From NCBI GenBank assembly GCA_946183415.1, contig CAMHAM010000004.1, positions 82,470-146,469 of the forward strand: a stretch of 64,000 nucleotides of DNA. Direction: 5' to 3'. Made by a program: the position numbers and the translations under genes. Shown piece by piece: positions 46,832-57,472 of the stretch. The stretch's first letter is position 1. Each line of letters starts with the position of its first letter. The stretch comes from an uncultured Prevotella sp. GTDB lineage: Bacteria > Bacteroidota > Bacteroidia > Bacteroidales > Bacteroidaceae. The notes under the pieces were generated by a model. It did not search any database. It was not told where the DNA came from and saw only the letters and a program-made list of their open reading frames with translations.

Positions 46832-49800
46832 ATGAAGAGAACTATCTTATTACAACTGTTTGTGGGCTGGGTAACGATGGCTTTTGCCCAGGGCTCGACC
46901 GTCTGCAATGAGGACGGAACGGTGACTTTCAAGTACAAGAACGATCAGGCGAAGGAGGTGCTGGTAGACGTGCAGTTTGCTGGGCGCAACGCCATGACGA
47001 AGGACGCACAGGGCATCTGGACGGCCACCGTCGGGCCTGCCGCACCAGACATGTACCCCTACTGCTTTATCGTCGACGGGGTGAGCGTGATGGATCCAGA
47101 GAACCCGCAGTACTTCCCCAACGAAGGCTTTAAGAACTCGCTGTTGGAGATTCCAGCCAAGACGGGCAGCCTGGCTCACGACATCAAGGACGTGCCCCAC
47201 GGCTCGATGGAGTATATCCACTATTATTCGAAGAGCCTCGGCGCCACGAACCAGGCGGTGGTCTACCTGCCAACTAAGTACAAGGAGCAGAAGGACAAGA
47301 AATACCCCGTGTTCTATCTCATCAGCGGTACGACTGACACAGAGGAGGTGTATTACAAGGTTGGGCGCGTGAACTATATCCTCGACAACCTTCTGGCAGA
47401 AGGCAAGGCAGAGGAGATGATTATCGTGCTGCCTTACGGCAACCCTTACAAGCTGTTACCGACTCCACCAACCATGGGACTGGGAGGCATGCCACAGACC
47501 CAGTTTGGGAAGGATGTATTCAGCCTTGACCTTACCAACGACCTGATGCCTTACGTGGAGAACCATTATCGCACTATCAATGATGCCGACCATCGTGCCA
47601 TCGGTGGTTTCTCACGAGGTGGTAATCAGGCGCTCTTCAATGGTCTGAGCCATCTCGATAAGTTCTCATATCTCTGCAGCTACAGCTCATTTACCTCGAC
47701 GGATATCCCAGGGGTCTACGACAATGCTCAAGACACCAACAGCAAGATCAACTTGTTCTGGCTCGGAGTAGGTACTGACGACTTCCTCTATGGCAATGCC
47801 CGAGACTATATGGAGTTTCTCGACAAGCACGGCATCACCAGCGTGAAGGAGTACACCAACGACAAATTCGGCCACACGTGGATGAACGCGAAATATTTCT
47901 TGAGCAAGACACTGCCCTTGCTCTTCAATCCCAAGGCATCGGCAGAGGCCATGAAGAACGCCCAGCCCACGAAGCCTGCAACGGGTAAGGAACAGCAGTT
48001 TACACCAGGTGTGATGGCACGTCTCTTCCCCAAGCCCATCATCTCGCCTGAATACAAATACGACAGTGTCATCTTTCGCATGAAGGCTCCTGAGGCCAAG
48101 GAGGTGTTGCTCGCTGCAGAGATCCTGCCCAAGCCAAAGGCTATGGAGCGTGACAGCGATGGCATCTGGAGCATTGAGGTCGATGAGCATATTTACGAGG
48201 CATTCACCTACTATTATATAATTGACGGTACGCCTGTGGCCGACCCTCAGAACATGTACCTCGCCCCCACGAAGGGCTTCAAGCCCAGCATCTGCAGCAA
48301 CCCCGCTGCCACTTTCAGCTATATGAACATGGGCGATATAGAGCATGGTGTGGTAAGTTACGACCTGAACACCAATATGGCTTGCTATCACCCCGCAGGA
48401 GGTGAGCCCAAGTTCGTGGTTCACTTGATTCCAGGAAAAGATGACACCCTGGAGAGCTGGTTCAAGATTGGCGGTGCCGACGTGATGGCCGATAAATTCA
48501 TCGCATCCAAGAAACTCCCGCCATTCTGCATCGGAGTGAAAAGTGAAGGAGTGAAATGTGAAAAGTGCTGCGAAGGCAAATGCGAGAAGAAAGTCTATAC
48601 ACTCAAGGCCGATGACTTTGCAAACTGGCCTGAGAGAAGGCACGCATTGGAGTCGCTGCTGGATTCGCTGATGCTGCAAGCAGCCGTGAAGGGTGAGATC
48701 AGTTTGAACCTGCCACTCTTCCAGACGAAATACACGGCAGATCCTTCGCCGCTGGTAGTAGGCGACAGACTCTTCCTTTTTACCTCACACGACGCTTCGC
48801 CCGAGGACATTCCCGATATCAACGAGAAGAGTTCTGCAGGCTTCTTCATGTACGACTGGCTCTTGTGGAGCACCACCGACATGGTGAACTGGACGGAACA
48901 CGGAGCCGTGGCCTCGCTGAAGGATATCCCTTGGCGCAGTCGTGAGAACGGAGCCTGGGCCATCCAGACGGTAGAGCGCAATGGGAAGTACTATCTCTAC
49001 GCCCCTCTGCACGGACACGGCATCGCCGTATTGGAAGCCGACTCTCCCTATGGTCCTTTTAAGGAGCCCCTGGGTAAGCCGTTGGTGTGGGACCAGAGCA
49101 ACTGGTACGACATCGACCCATCGGTATATACTGACGACGACGGACAGGCTTACCTATATTGGGGGAATCCTTACACTTTCTATGCGAAACTGAACGACGA
49201 CATGACTTCACTCAAGAGTGAGGTGGTGAAACTGCCGCATATCAAGCACTACCAGGAAGGACCATGGTTCTATAAGCGCAATGGCCATTATTATTGCGCT
49301 TTTGCCAGCACCTGTTGTCCTGAGGCTCTGGGCTACGCCATGAGCGACTCACCCACAGGCCCATGGGAGTGGAAGAACTATATCATGCGCCCCACCCTGC
49401 GCGACCGTGGTAACCATCCCGGCATCTGCGACTTCAAAGGGCACTCGTACATCTTCGGACAAAGCTACGACCTGATGCACCTCGACACGTTCGTACACCA
49501 CGAGCGTCGCAGTGTCTCAGCCTCAGAGATCACCTATAATGAGGACGGTACCATCCAAGAGATACCTTATTGGCTTGACCAAGAACCCATAAAGCAGCTT
49601 TGCTGGCTAAATCCTTACGAGCGTGTAGAAGCAGAGACCATGGCCTGGGGCTACGGACTGAAGAGTGCGAAGATGGGGATTGAGAATACGGGTGTTGTTG
49701 CCGACATGCCCACGTCTACAGGTAAGAAGAACATGTACATCTTCGACATCAACGATGGCGAGTTCATCAAACTCCGTGGTGTAGACTTTGCTCAAGGTGC

Positions 49801-50032
49801 CAGTAAGTTCAGCGTCACTGCGGCCTCTACAGGAAGTTGTAAGGTCACTTTGCGCCTCGACAACCAGAATGGTCCCGTCATCGGTGAAGTTACTATTTCA
49901 AGGACAAGAAACGTGGAGAATTACAAAGTTTTCAATACAAGGGTGAACAACGCCCAAGGCGTACACGATCTGTACCTCTGTTTCAGCAATACCGAGGGCG
50001 ACACCCGTCTTGACTGGTGGCAGTTTAAGTAA
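46832..50032 (+). CDS. Multidomain CE1-type esterase + partial second esterase + GH43 + CBM6-like
   Basis: Signal peptide; GGFSRGGNQALFNG; second E-set/esterase start; TADPSPLVVGDRLFLFTSHD, WYDIDPSVYTDDDGQAYLYWGN, VEAETMAWG...; C-terminal DWWQFK. Confidence 0.88.
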   Translation: MKRTILLQLFVGWVTMAFAQGSTVCNEDGTVTFKYKNDQAKEVLVDVQFAGRNAMTKDAQGIWTATVGPAAPDMYPYCFIVDGVSVMDPENPQYFPNEGFKNSLLEIPAKTGSLAHDIKDVPHGSMEYIHYYSKSLGATNQAVVYLPTKYKEQKDKKYPVFYLISGTTDTEEVYYKVGRVNYILDNLLAEGKAEEMIIVLPYGNPYKLLPTPPTMGLGGMPQTQFGKDVFSLDLTNDLMPYVENHYRTINDADHRAIGGFSRGGNQALFNGLSHLDKFSYLCSYSSFTSTDIPGVYDNAQDTNSKINLFWLGVGTDDFLYGNARDYMEFLDKHGITSVKEYTNDKFGHTWMNAKYFLSKTLPLLFNPKASAEAMKNAQPTKPATGKEQQFTPGVMARLFPKPIISPEYKYDSVIFRMKAPEAKEVLLAAEILPKPKAMERDSDGIWSIEVDEHIYEAFTYYYIIDGTPVADPQNMYLAPTKGFKPSICSNPAATFSYMNMGDIEHGVVSYDLNTNMACYHPAGGEPKFVVHLIPGKDDTLESWFKIGGADVMADKFIASKKLPPFCIGVKSEGVKCEKCCEGKCEKKVYTLKADDFANWPERRHALESLLDSLMLQAAVKGEISLNLPLFQTKYTADPSPLVVGDRLFLFTSHDASPEDIPDINEKSSAGFFMYDWLLWSTTDMVNWTEHGAVASLKDIPWRSRENGAWAIQTVERNGKYYLYAPLHGHGIAVLEADSPYGPFKEPLGKPLVWDQSNWYDIDPSVYTDDDGQAYLYWGNPYTFYAKLNDDMTSLKSEVVKLPHIKHYQEGPWFYKRNGHYYCAFASTCCPEALGYAMSDSPTGPWEWKNYIMRPTLRDRGNHPGICDFKGHSYIFGQSYDLMHLDTFVHHERRSVSASEITYNEDGTIQEIPYWLDQEPIKQLCWLNPYERVEAETMAWGYGLKSAKMGIENTGVVADMPTSTGKKNMYIFDINDGEFIKLRGVDFAQGASKFSVTAASTGSCKVTLRLDNQNGPVIGEVTISRTRNVENYKVFNTRVNNAQGVHDLYLCFSNTEGDTRLDWWQFK

Positions 50033-50064
50033 ATACAAAAATAAATCAATAAACAGATGAGATT

Positions 50065-52437
50065 ATGAAGAGGATTATCTTTTACCTTTCTTCCTTACCT
50101 TTTTTAGCAAGTTGCAACTCACCCGCTGATATTGAGCAGCAAGTGGATGAACTCTATCAGAAGATGCCCCAGGAGGAGCGCATTGCCCAGCTGAGGAGTA
50201 TGTATATGGACGAGCTCTTTAATGAACAGGGGCAACTCGACACAGCGAAGTGCCGTGAGCTAATCCCCTACGGCATCGGACACTTTTCACAATTCTGCAT
50301 GCAGCAGCCCAGAGACCCCAATGAACTACGAGACCGCGCCATTGCCATTCAGGAATGGCTAATTCACAACACCCCCAATGGCATTCCTGCCTTGTTGCAC
50401 GAAGAGGTACTCTCTGGTGTCAACACCCTTGGCTCCACCATTTATCCCCAGCAGATAGGTCAGGCAGGATCATTCAATCCTGAACTGGCTGAGCTGAAGA
50501 CCATCCAGACAAGTACGACCCTGCGTAAGATGGGTGGCATCTTTGCACTCTCACCCATGGTGGATGTATGCCGTACGCCCAGTTTCAACCGCCTCGAAGA
50601 ATCGTATGGTGAAGATGGCTATCTCTCTGCCGTGATGGGTACAGCCTTTGTGGAAGGTTTGCAGCAGAATAACCTGAAGAAAGGTGTAGGAGCTTGTTCC
50701 AAGCACTACCTCGGCTATGGAGGCGGAGGCGATGCTGACGAGAAAGTGCTGATGGAGGAAATTCTGCTACCTCACGAGACCATGATCCGCTTGACGGGTA
50801 GTGTGGCTGTGATGCCAGGCTATCACGCTATGAAGACTTCGCCCACCCCGTCAGAAGGCGATAAGAATGTCAACTGTGTAGCTAACAGCTGGATCCTGAC
50901 AGATATTCTGCGCGACTATGTAGGATTCAACGGGATGGTAGTGAGCGACTATACGGCCATCGACCAGATTCCAGGTTTGGAAACTACCGTAGAGAAGGCT
51001 GCTGCCGCTATTAATGCAGGCAACGATGTGGACTTCCCCTTCGGTGCCAACTACCAGTATCTGCAAGAGGCCATCGACAAGGGACTGGTAAAACCCGAGA
51101 TGCTGGAACGTGCTGTCAAGAACGTGCTCCGTATCAAGTTCCGCATGGGTCTCTTCGACAAAGATGCCTATCTTTATTCCAAAGAGAATATCACCCTTGA
51201 TACGCCAGAGGAGCGGCAGACGGCTTACGATATTGCCACTCAGTCGGTGGTACTATTGGAGAACAATGGCGTCCTGCCTTTGAAGGATATCAAGAATGTA
51301 CTCCTTACTGGTCCTAATGCCAACTCTATCTGGGCCATGTGCGGCGACTATACCTATCCCGCCATGTCATACTTCTGGAAGAAAGTGGAAGACGTGGCTG
51401 ATCGTGATAATCCCCACATCGTAAAACTGCTCGAAGGTATGCAGAACCGCAAGCCTGAGGGCATCAATGTAATGTACTCACGCGGTTGCGACTGGACAGA
51501 GGAGATCGAGACCAAATACGCTGAAGGCGGTGACGAGCGCGCTTGGGAGTATGAACTTCTGCACCGTAAGGTAGACTCTGGCGAGAAAGCCGACAAGGCT
51601 GAGGCACTGAGGATGGCAAAGGATGCCGATGTAATCATTGCAGCCGTGGGTGAGAACGTGATGCTCTGCGGTGAGAATCGTGACCGCGAGGGGCTCCGTC
51701 TGCCAGGTAAGCAGGAGCAGTATGTAGCAGAGTTGCTGAAGACAGGCAAGCCTGTAGTACTCGTCATGTTCGGAGGGCGTGCGCAGGTCATCTCAGGCAT
51801 CGCAGAGAAGTGTGCCGCCGTGATTCAGGCATGGTACCCTGGTGAGGAAGGCGGCAATGCTGTAGCCGATATCCTCTACGGTAAGGTCTCTCCATCTGCC
51901 AAGCTCTCCGTCAGCTATCCGAATACAGAGGTCTATGAGCCCATCTGTTACAACTACAGCACAGAGAAAGATGCCCGCGTGGCATGGCCCTTCGGCTACG
52001 GACTGAGCTACACCACGTTCGATTATCAGAACCTGCAGGTGAACAGTGAGGCACAAACTTCCGACGACTTCGTGGAACTCACCTTCCAGGTGAAGAACAC
52101 AGGTAGTGTGAAAGCCGACGAGGTAGCGCAAATTTATCTCTCACCCACAGCCGGGAGTCAGAATATCCGCCCGATTCAACTGCAAGGCTTTGCCCGCGTA
52201 TCGCTGGAACCAGGACAGGAGAAGACCGTCACCACCCGTCTCTATGTAGAGCAGTTTGGTTTCTACAGCCATAAGGGAGAGATACGCGAATGGAACATCG
52301 AGCCTGGAACCTTCGTCGTAAAGGTTGGTGCTTCTTCTACCGACATCAAGCTTCAGCAACAGGTAGAGCTCAAGGGCAAGGCTGTTACAAAGCCTCTACG
52401 CGACCATTATTTCTCAGAAAGTATCGTATCACAATAA
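50065..52437 (+). CDS. Glycoside hydrolase family 3 (beta-xylosidase/glucosidase-like)
   Basis: LSPMVDVCRTPSFNRLEESYGEDGYL, KHYLGYGGG, GMVVSDYTAIDQI, FGYGLSYTTF; fibronectin III-like end. Confidence 0.94.
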   Translation: MKRIIFYLSSLPFLASCNSPADIEQQVDELYQKMPQEERIAQLRSMYMDELFNEQGQLDTAKCRELIPYGIGHFSQFCMQQPRDPNELRDRAIAIQEWLIHNTPNGIPALLHEEVLSGVNTLGSTIYPQQIGQAGSFNPELAELKTIQTSTTLRKMGGIFALSPMVDVCRTPSFNRLEESYGEDGYLSAVMGTAFVEGLQQNNLKKGVGACSKHYLGYGGGGDADEKVLMEEILLPHETMIRLTGSVAVMPGYHAMKTSPTPSEGDKNVNCVANSWILTDILRDYVGFNGMVVSDYTAIDQIPGLETTVEKAAAAINAGNDVDFPFGANYQYLQEAIDKGLVKPEMLERAVKNVLRIKFRMGLFDKDAYLYSKENITLDTPEERQTAYDIATQSVVLLENNGVLPLKDIKNVLLTGPNANSIWAMCGDYTYPAMSYFWKKVEDVADRDNPHIVKLLEGMQNRKPEGINVMYSRGCDWTEEIETKYAEGGDERAWEYELLHRKVDSGEKADKAEALRMAKDADVIIAAVGENVMLCGENRDREGLRLPGKQEQYVAELLKTGKPVVLVMFGGRAQVISGIAEKCAAVIQAWYPGEEGGNAVADILYGKVSPSAKLSVSYPNTEVYEPICYNYSTEKDARVAWPFGYGLSYTTFDYQNLQVNSEAQTSDDFVELTFQVKNTGSVKADEVAQIYLSPTAGSQNIRPIQLQGFARVSLEPGQEKTVTTRLYVEQFGFYSHKGEIREWNIEPGTFVVKVGASSTDIKLQQQVELKGKAVTKPLRDHYFSESIVSQ

Positions 52438-52444
52438 AACAAAA

Positions 52445-54229
52445 ATGAAAAAGACACTATTATCAATTATCATGCTGTGCGTGGCTTCAATCGCTGTCGC
52501 ACAGCCTGCTGGCGGGTTTGGAGGCATCCAGGCTCCGCAAGTGAAACTTGAGACATCACAAGAGTTCAAAGACGTGAACTATGCCGGCGACGAGCAGGCT
52601 TACCACACCTGCGACATCTACCTGCCCAAACAGGAAAAAGCTTCATATCCCGTGGTAATCCATATATACGGCAGTGCATGGTTCAACAACAACGGCAAGG
52701 GCACGGCCGATCTTGGCACCATCGTCAATTCACTGCTGAAGGCAGGCTACGCCGTAGTTTGTCCAAACCATCGTTCGAGCATGGATGCCAAATGGCCAGC
52801 CCAGATCCATGACATCCGTGCCGTCATCCGCTTCGTGCGTGGCGAAGCGGCAAAGTATAAGTTCGACACCCAGTTTATTGCCACAAGCGGTTTCTCATCT
52901 GGCGGGCACCTGGCTTCTACGGCTGCCACCACCAGTGGCACGAAACAGACGAAAGTGGGCACTATCGACATCGATCTCGAAGGCGAGGTTGGCAACTATC
53001 TCAAGGAGAGTAGTGCTGTGAATGCTGCCTGCGACTGGAGTGGTCCTATCGATCTCACCGCCATGGATTGCGGTGAGGGCATGAAGATGGGTGAAAATTC
53101 ACCAGAAGACGTACTGCTTAATTCGAAACTTGCCAAAGAACCAGACAAATATATCAGTCTGAGTGCCAACCACTATGTAGACCCCAACGATCCTCCCATC
53201 ATCATTTTCCATGGTGACAAGGACAATGTGGTGCCCAACTGTCAGGGTAAGGCTTTCTATGAGACGCTGAAAGCTGCTGGTGTGAAGACCGAGGCCACCT
53301 TCCCTGCAGAGGGAAGTCATGGAGGTCCTGCCATGTACACTGAAGAGAACCTGCAGAAGATGGTGAACTTCCTTGATGAGGTGCGTACCAATCGTTCGCG
53401 TATCATCGAGAATGGTGGTACTGGTCAGTTCAAGGCCATCATGAAGGAAGATACTACCCTGCCCGAGCACACCATCTTCGTGCCACAGGATCTCTCTGCC
53501 TTCAGTGCCGAGAAGCCTCTGCCCGTACTCGTATGGGGCAATGGTGCCTGTGCCAACTCTCCCTGGGAGCACATGAACTTCCTCAACGAGATTGCCTCAC
53601 AGGGCTACATCGTGCTTGCTACGGGTATCATTCCTATGATCGACGATTGGTACAGGGGGCCGATGTCACGTTCAGAGCAGCAGATTGAGAGCATCGACTG
53701 GATTATTGCCCAAAATGCCAATCCTGCATCGCCTTACTATCAGAAGATCGACGTGAAGAATATCTGCGTGGCCGGTATGTCGTGCGGTGGATTGCAGACA
53801 CTCTTCAACTGTGCTGATCCTCGCATTTCCTGCCTGATGATCTGTAACAGCGGACTCTTCAACCAGCAGAATGCCAATCAGGCCGTGGGCGGCATGCCCA
53901 TGCCTCCCAAAGAGAAGCTGAAGGAGATCCACACACCGATCATGTACCTGCTCGGTGGTGAGACCGATATTGCCTATGGCAATGGTATGGACGACTTCCA
54001 CCGCATTGATCATGTACCTGCTGTCGCCACCAACTTCCCCGTAGGTCATGGTGGCACCTACCGTGAGCCTCATGGTGGTGAATTCACCGTCGTAGCCCTT
54101 GCTTGGCTCGACTGGCAACTGAAGGGTTGCAAAGAGGCAGCCAAGATGTTCGTAGGCAAGGATTGTGGCATCTCTAAGCGCGACAAGTGGACCATCGAAA
54201 AGAATGAAAAGTTCGAAACTCTGAAGTAA
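52445..54229 (+). CDS. Two-domain alpha/beta-hydrolase (esterase)
   Basis: First domain SGFSSGGHLAS; second domain AGMSCGGLQTLF. Confidence 0.85.
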   Translation: MKKTLLSIIMLCVASIAVAQPAGGFGGIQAPQVKLETSQEFKDVNYAGDEQAYHTCDIYLPKQEKASYPVVIHIYGSAWFNNNGKGTADLGTIVNSLLKAGYAVVCPNHRSSMDAKWPAQIHDIRAVIRFVRGEAAKYKFDTQFIATSGFSSGGHLASTAATTSGTKQTKVGTIDIDLEGEVGNYLKESSAVNAACDWSGPIDLTAMDCGEGMKMGENSPEDVLLNSKLAKEPDKYISLSANHYVDPNDPPIIIFHGDKDNVVPNCQGKAFYETLKAAGVKTEATFPAEGSHGGPAMYTEENLQKMVNFLDEVRTNRSRIIENGGTGQFKAIMKEDTTLPEHTIFVPQDLSAFSAEKPLPVLVWGNGACANSPWEHMNFLNEIASQGYIVLATGIIPMIDDWYRGPMSRSEQQIESIDWIIAQNANPASPYYQKIDVKNICVAGMSCGGLQTLFNCADPRISCLMICNSGLFNQQNANQAVGGMPMPPKEKLKEIHTPIMYLLGGETDIAYGNGMDDFHRIDHVPAVATNFPVGHGGTYREPHGGEFTVVALAWLDWQLKGCKEAAKMFVGKDCGISKRDKWTIEKNEKFETLK

Positions 54230-54230
54230 T

Positions 54231-56390
54231 ATGAAGAAGATACACGCCATCATTCTGTCAATGGCATTCTGCCTGAGCGCTACGGCACAGACGCCCTTCT
54301 CTGAAGGGCGCCTCACCGTGACACCTCTTTCGCGGAATGCCGTCCGCATCCAATACGCTAAGGGCGACATCAAGAGCGAGCTTCCAGAATGGATCTATGT
54401 CAAACAGGAGCCATTCAAGGAGCGTCAGGATATCTCTGTCGCTATCGATGCCAAGCAGCAAGAGGTTAAAGTCTGCAATGCCCAAGGCAAACCTGTGTTC
54501 ACAGCTACCGCCCATCAGTTCAAGGATGGCGAGGCCACACTCTCTTTCGTCTCTCCCGATGATGAGTTCCTCTTCGGACTCGGGCAGTTCCAGGATGGTT
54601 ATAGCAACGTGCGAGGACTTTCCCGTCGCCTCACTCAGGTGAACACCCAGATTTCCATTCCCATGCTCATCTCGAGCAAGGGCTACGGCATCTTGTGGAA
54701 CAACTACGGTCTGACGGAATTTAATCCCTGCAGTCAAAGCATCAGTCTGAAGAAGGCAGAAGGAAAGGGAAAGACGGAAGAAGTCGACGTGACGAGTACG
54801 GAAGGCAACAAGAAAGAAGTGCGCGAGCGTCATGTCTTCGAAGCTGCCATCGATGTCACAGAGGCAGGCGACTATACCCTGTTGCTCGATGTGGGTCAGA
54901 AGATGGCCCGTCGCCATAACCTTTGCATCGATGGGAAGACGGTCATTGAGATGCAGAACCTCTGGCTGCCCCCTACGGCTTCTGCCATCGTACACATCGA
55001 AGCTGGCCATCACGTGCTCACGGCAGAACTTACCAAGGACGATCAGCCCACCCTATATTATAATAAGGTTGGGAATCAGACCACCTTCCGTTCGCCCGTT
55101 GCCGATGCCGTAGACTATACCGTCTTCGTAGGCACCCCAGATGAGATCATCGCTTCCTATCGCGAACTGACAGGACCTTGTCCGCTGATGCCCGAGTGGG
55201 CACTGGGCTATATCCATTGCCGCGAACGTTTCCACTCCTCCGATGAGATCCTACAGACCGCACGCCGTTTCCGCGACGAGCAGATGCCCCTGAGCGTCAT
55301 CGTACAGGACTGGCAGTATTGGGGGAAATACGGCTGGAACTCCATGCAGTTTGATGAGGAGTTCTACCCCGATCCCAAGGCACTCACTGACAGTCTTCAC
55401 CAGATGGATGTCCGCTTGATGGTGAGCGTATGGAGTAAGATTGACAAGAACTCCGAGGTTGGTCGCCAGATGGAGCGCGACCAATATTATATCCCCGAGA
55501 CCGACTGGATCGACTTCTTCAATCCCGAAGCCGCTGCCGCCTACTGGAAGAATTTCCGTGGGCGCCTCGTCCCCTTAGGTATTGATGCGTGGTGGCAGGA
55601 TGCCACAGAGCCTGAGAACGATGATCTCGCAGGCCGCCGTGTGAACAATGGTCGCTGGAGCGGCGAACAGGTGCGCAACGTCTATCCCCTGCTTGTCAAC
55701 AAGACCGTCTATGAAGGACTGAAAGAAGCAGGCAAGGAACCTGTCATCCTGACCCGCTGCGGATTCCCCGGTATCCAGCGTTACGGCTCTGCCATGTGGA
55801 GTGGTGATGTGGGCAACGACTGGGAGACCTTCCGCCGCCAGATTACGGCAGGTCTTGGCATGCAGGCAGCAGGCATCCCCTGGTGGACCTATGATGCAGG
55901 CGGATTCTTCCGTCCCATGGACCAGTACACCAATCAGGACTATATCGAGCGCATGCTCCGTTGGATAGAGACCAGTGTCTACCTGCCCCTGATGCGTGTT
56001 CATGGTTATATGAGCAACACCGAGCCATGGAACTACGGCGAGGAGGCAAAGGCCATCATCGCCAATTGTCTGAAGGAGCGCGAACGTCTGCAGCCTTACA
56101 TTAGGAAATGTGCCGAGAGAGTTTCTACCGAAGGCTATACCCTGATGCGTCCCCTCGTGTTCGACTTTGCCAACGACCCCGAGGCTCTGCAGCAGAAGTA
56201 TGAGTATATGTTCGGTCCTGAACTGCTCATCAGTCCTGTCACCGAGGCAGGTGTTTCTGAGTGGCAGACCTATCTGCCGAAGAACGAAGGAGGGTGGCAC
56301 GACTATCGCACAGGACAGCATTATGAGGGCGGACAGACTGTAACTACGAAAATCGACAAAGCCCACATCCCTGTTTTCGTACGCGACTAA
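54231..56390 (+). CDS. Glycoside hydrolase family 31 (alpha-xylosidase/glucosidase-like)
   Basis: VQDWQYWGKYGWNSMQFDEEFYPDPKAL, GIDAWWQDATEPEND, YGSAMWSGDVGNDWETFRRQI. Confidence 0.95.
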   Translation: MKKIHAIILSMAFCLSATAQTPFSEGRLTVTPLSRNAVRIQYAKGDIKSELPEWIYVKQEPFKERQDISVAIDAKQQEVKVCNAQGKPVFTATAHQFKDGEATLSFVSPDDEFLFGLGQFQDGYSNVRGLSRRLTQVNTQISIPMLISSKGYGILWNNYGLTEFNPCSQSISLKKAEGKGKTEEVDVTSTEGNKKEVRERHVFEAAIDVTEAGDYTLLLDVGQKMARRHNLCIDGKTVIEMQNLWLPPTASAIVHIEAGHHVLTAELTKDDQPTLYYNKVGNQTTFRSPVADAVDYTVFVGTPDEIIASYRELTGPCPLMPEWALGYIHCRERFHSSDEILQTARRFRDEQMPLSVIVQDWQYWGKYGWNSMQFDEEFYPDPKALTDSLHQMDVRLMVSVWSKIDKNSEVGRQMERDQYYIPETDWIDFFNPEAAAAYWKNFRGRLVPLGIDAWWQDATEPENDDLAGRRVNNGRWSGEQVRNVYPLLVNKTVYEGLKEAGKEPVILTRCGFPGIQRYGSAMWSGDVGNDWETFRRQITAGLGMQAAGIPWWTYDAGGFFRPMDQYTNQDYIERMLRWIETSVYLPLMRVHGYMSNTEPWNYGEEAKAIIANCLKERERLQPYIRKCAERVSTEGYTLMRPLVFDFANDPEALQQKYEYMFGPELLISPVTEAGVSEWQTYLPKNEGGWHDYRTGQHYEGGQTVTTKIDKAHIPVFVRD

Positions 56391-56443
56391 ACCTTTGAGA
56401 GGTTTATGCGTCAAATAATGAAAGCCAACTTAAAACAACAATA

Positions 56444-57430
56444 ATGAATAAGGACAAGACTATGCGCGTCGGTATCATCGGCGCTGGATGGATTGCCGAG
56501 AAAGCAGCCATCACACTAAACGGACTGAAAGAATGTGAATGCTACGCCATTGCCTCGCGCTCGCTGGAAAAGGCAGAAGCCTTTGCACAGAAATGGAACA
56601 TGCCTAAGGCTTACGGCTCGTATGCGGAACTGATAGCTGATGAAGAGGTTGACCTCATTTACGTGGCTACCCCACACTCCCACCACTACGATGTGACGAA
56701 AGAGGCCTTGATGGCTGGTAAACCTTGTCTGGTGGAGAAGGCCTTTATGGCTAACTACCGTCAGGCCAAGGAAATAGTCGACCTAGCTCACGAACGGAAG
56801 GTGTTCTTGGCAGAAGCCATCTGGACGCGTTACCAGCCTGCTCTGAAAATGGTGAACGACCTCATCTGGAGCGGACGCATCGGAACCCCACGGTTGTTAA
56901 CAGCCACCTTAGGCTATTCGATGGGCGACAAGCCGCGCATCATGAGGGCTGATCTCTGTGGTGGAGCCCTGCTCGATTTGGGTGTCTACTGCCTGAACTT
57001 TGCCCGTATGTTCTGCCCTGCCGATATCGTAAGCATGGAGGGCCAGTGTGTCAAGAGCGATACGGGCATGGACCTGACGAATGCCATTACCCTGATACTG
57101 GCCGACGGTATGCTCTGCAACCTGCAGTCGAGTGCCTCTTGCGTAGGCGATAATATCGGCGTTATTGCTGGCACCGACGGCAATCTCATCATCGACAATG
57201 TCAACAACCCACAGAAGATCACGGTCAACACTTGTGACCGCGTGTTTGTAGAGGATATCCACGTGCCCCAGCAGATAACGGGCTACGAATACCAGTTCAT
57301 CGCCTGTAGGCAGGCACTCATTGACGGACTGCTGGAGCCTCGCGAGATGCCTCATGAGGAGACGCTCTACATCATGCAGCTGATGGACAGCCTGCGCCAG
57401 AAGTGGGGTGTACATTACCCTATGGACTAA
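56444..57430 (+). CDS. Gfo/Idh/MocA family oxidoreductase
   Basis: VGIIGAGWIAEKAAITL, YVATPHSHHYDVTKEALMAGKPCLVEK. Confidence 0.94.
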   Translation: MNKDKTMRVGIIGAGWIAEKAAITLNGLKECECYAIASRSLEKAEAFAQKWNMPKAYGSYAELIADEEVDLIYVATPHSHHYDVTKEALMAGKPCLVEKAFMANYRQAKEIVDLAHERKVFLAEAIWTRYQPALKMVNDLIWSGRIGTPRLLTATLGYSMGDKPRIMRADLCGGALLDLGVYCLNFARMFCPADIVSMEGQCVKSDTGMDLTNAITLILADGMLCNLQSSASCVGDNIGVIAGTDGNLIIDNVNNPQKITVNTCDRVFVEDIHVPQQITGYEYQFIACRQALIDGLLEPREMPHEETLYIMQLMDSLRQKWGVHYPMD

Positions 57431-57472
57431 GCAACAGACAGAATCAATAACCAATATCTTGTATTATCAATT

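Noticed and set aside
47687-48679. 330-aa minus-strand ORF within the CE1/GH43 gene
   Set aside because: Antisense shadow of a well-supported multidomain enzyme.
55575-56414. 279-aa minus-strand ORF over GH31
   Set aside because: Antisense to conserved GH31 catalytic region.
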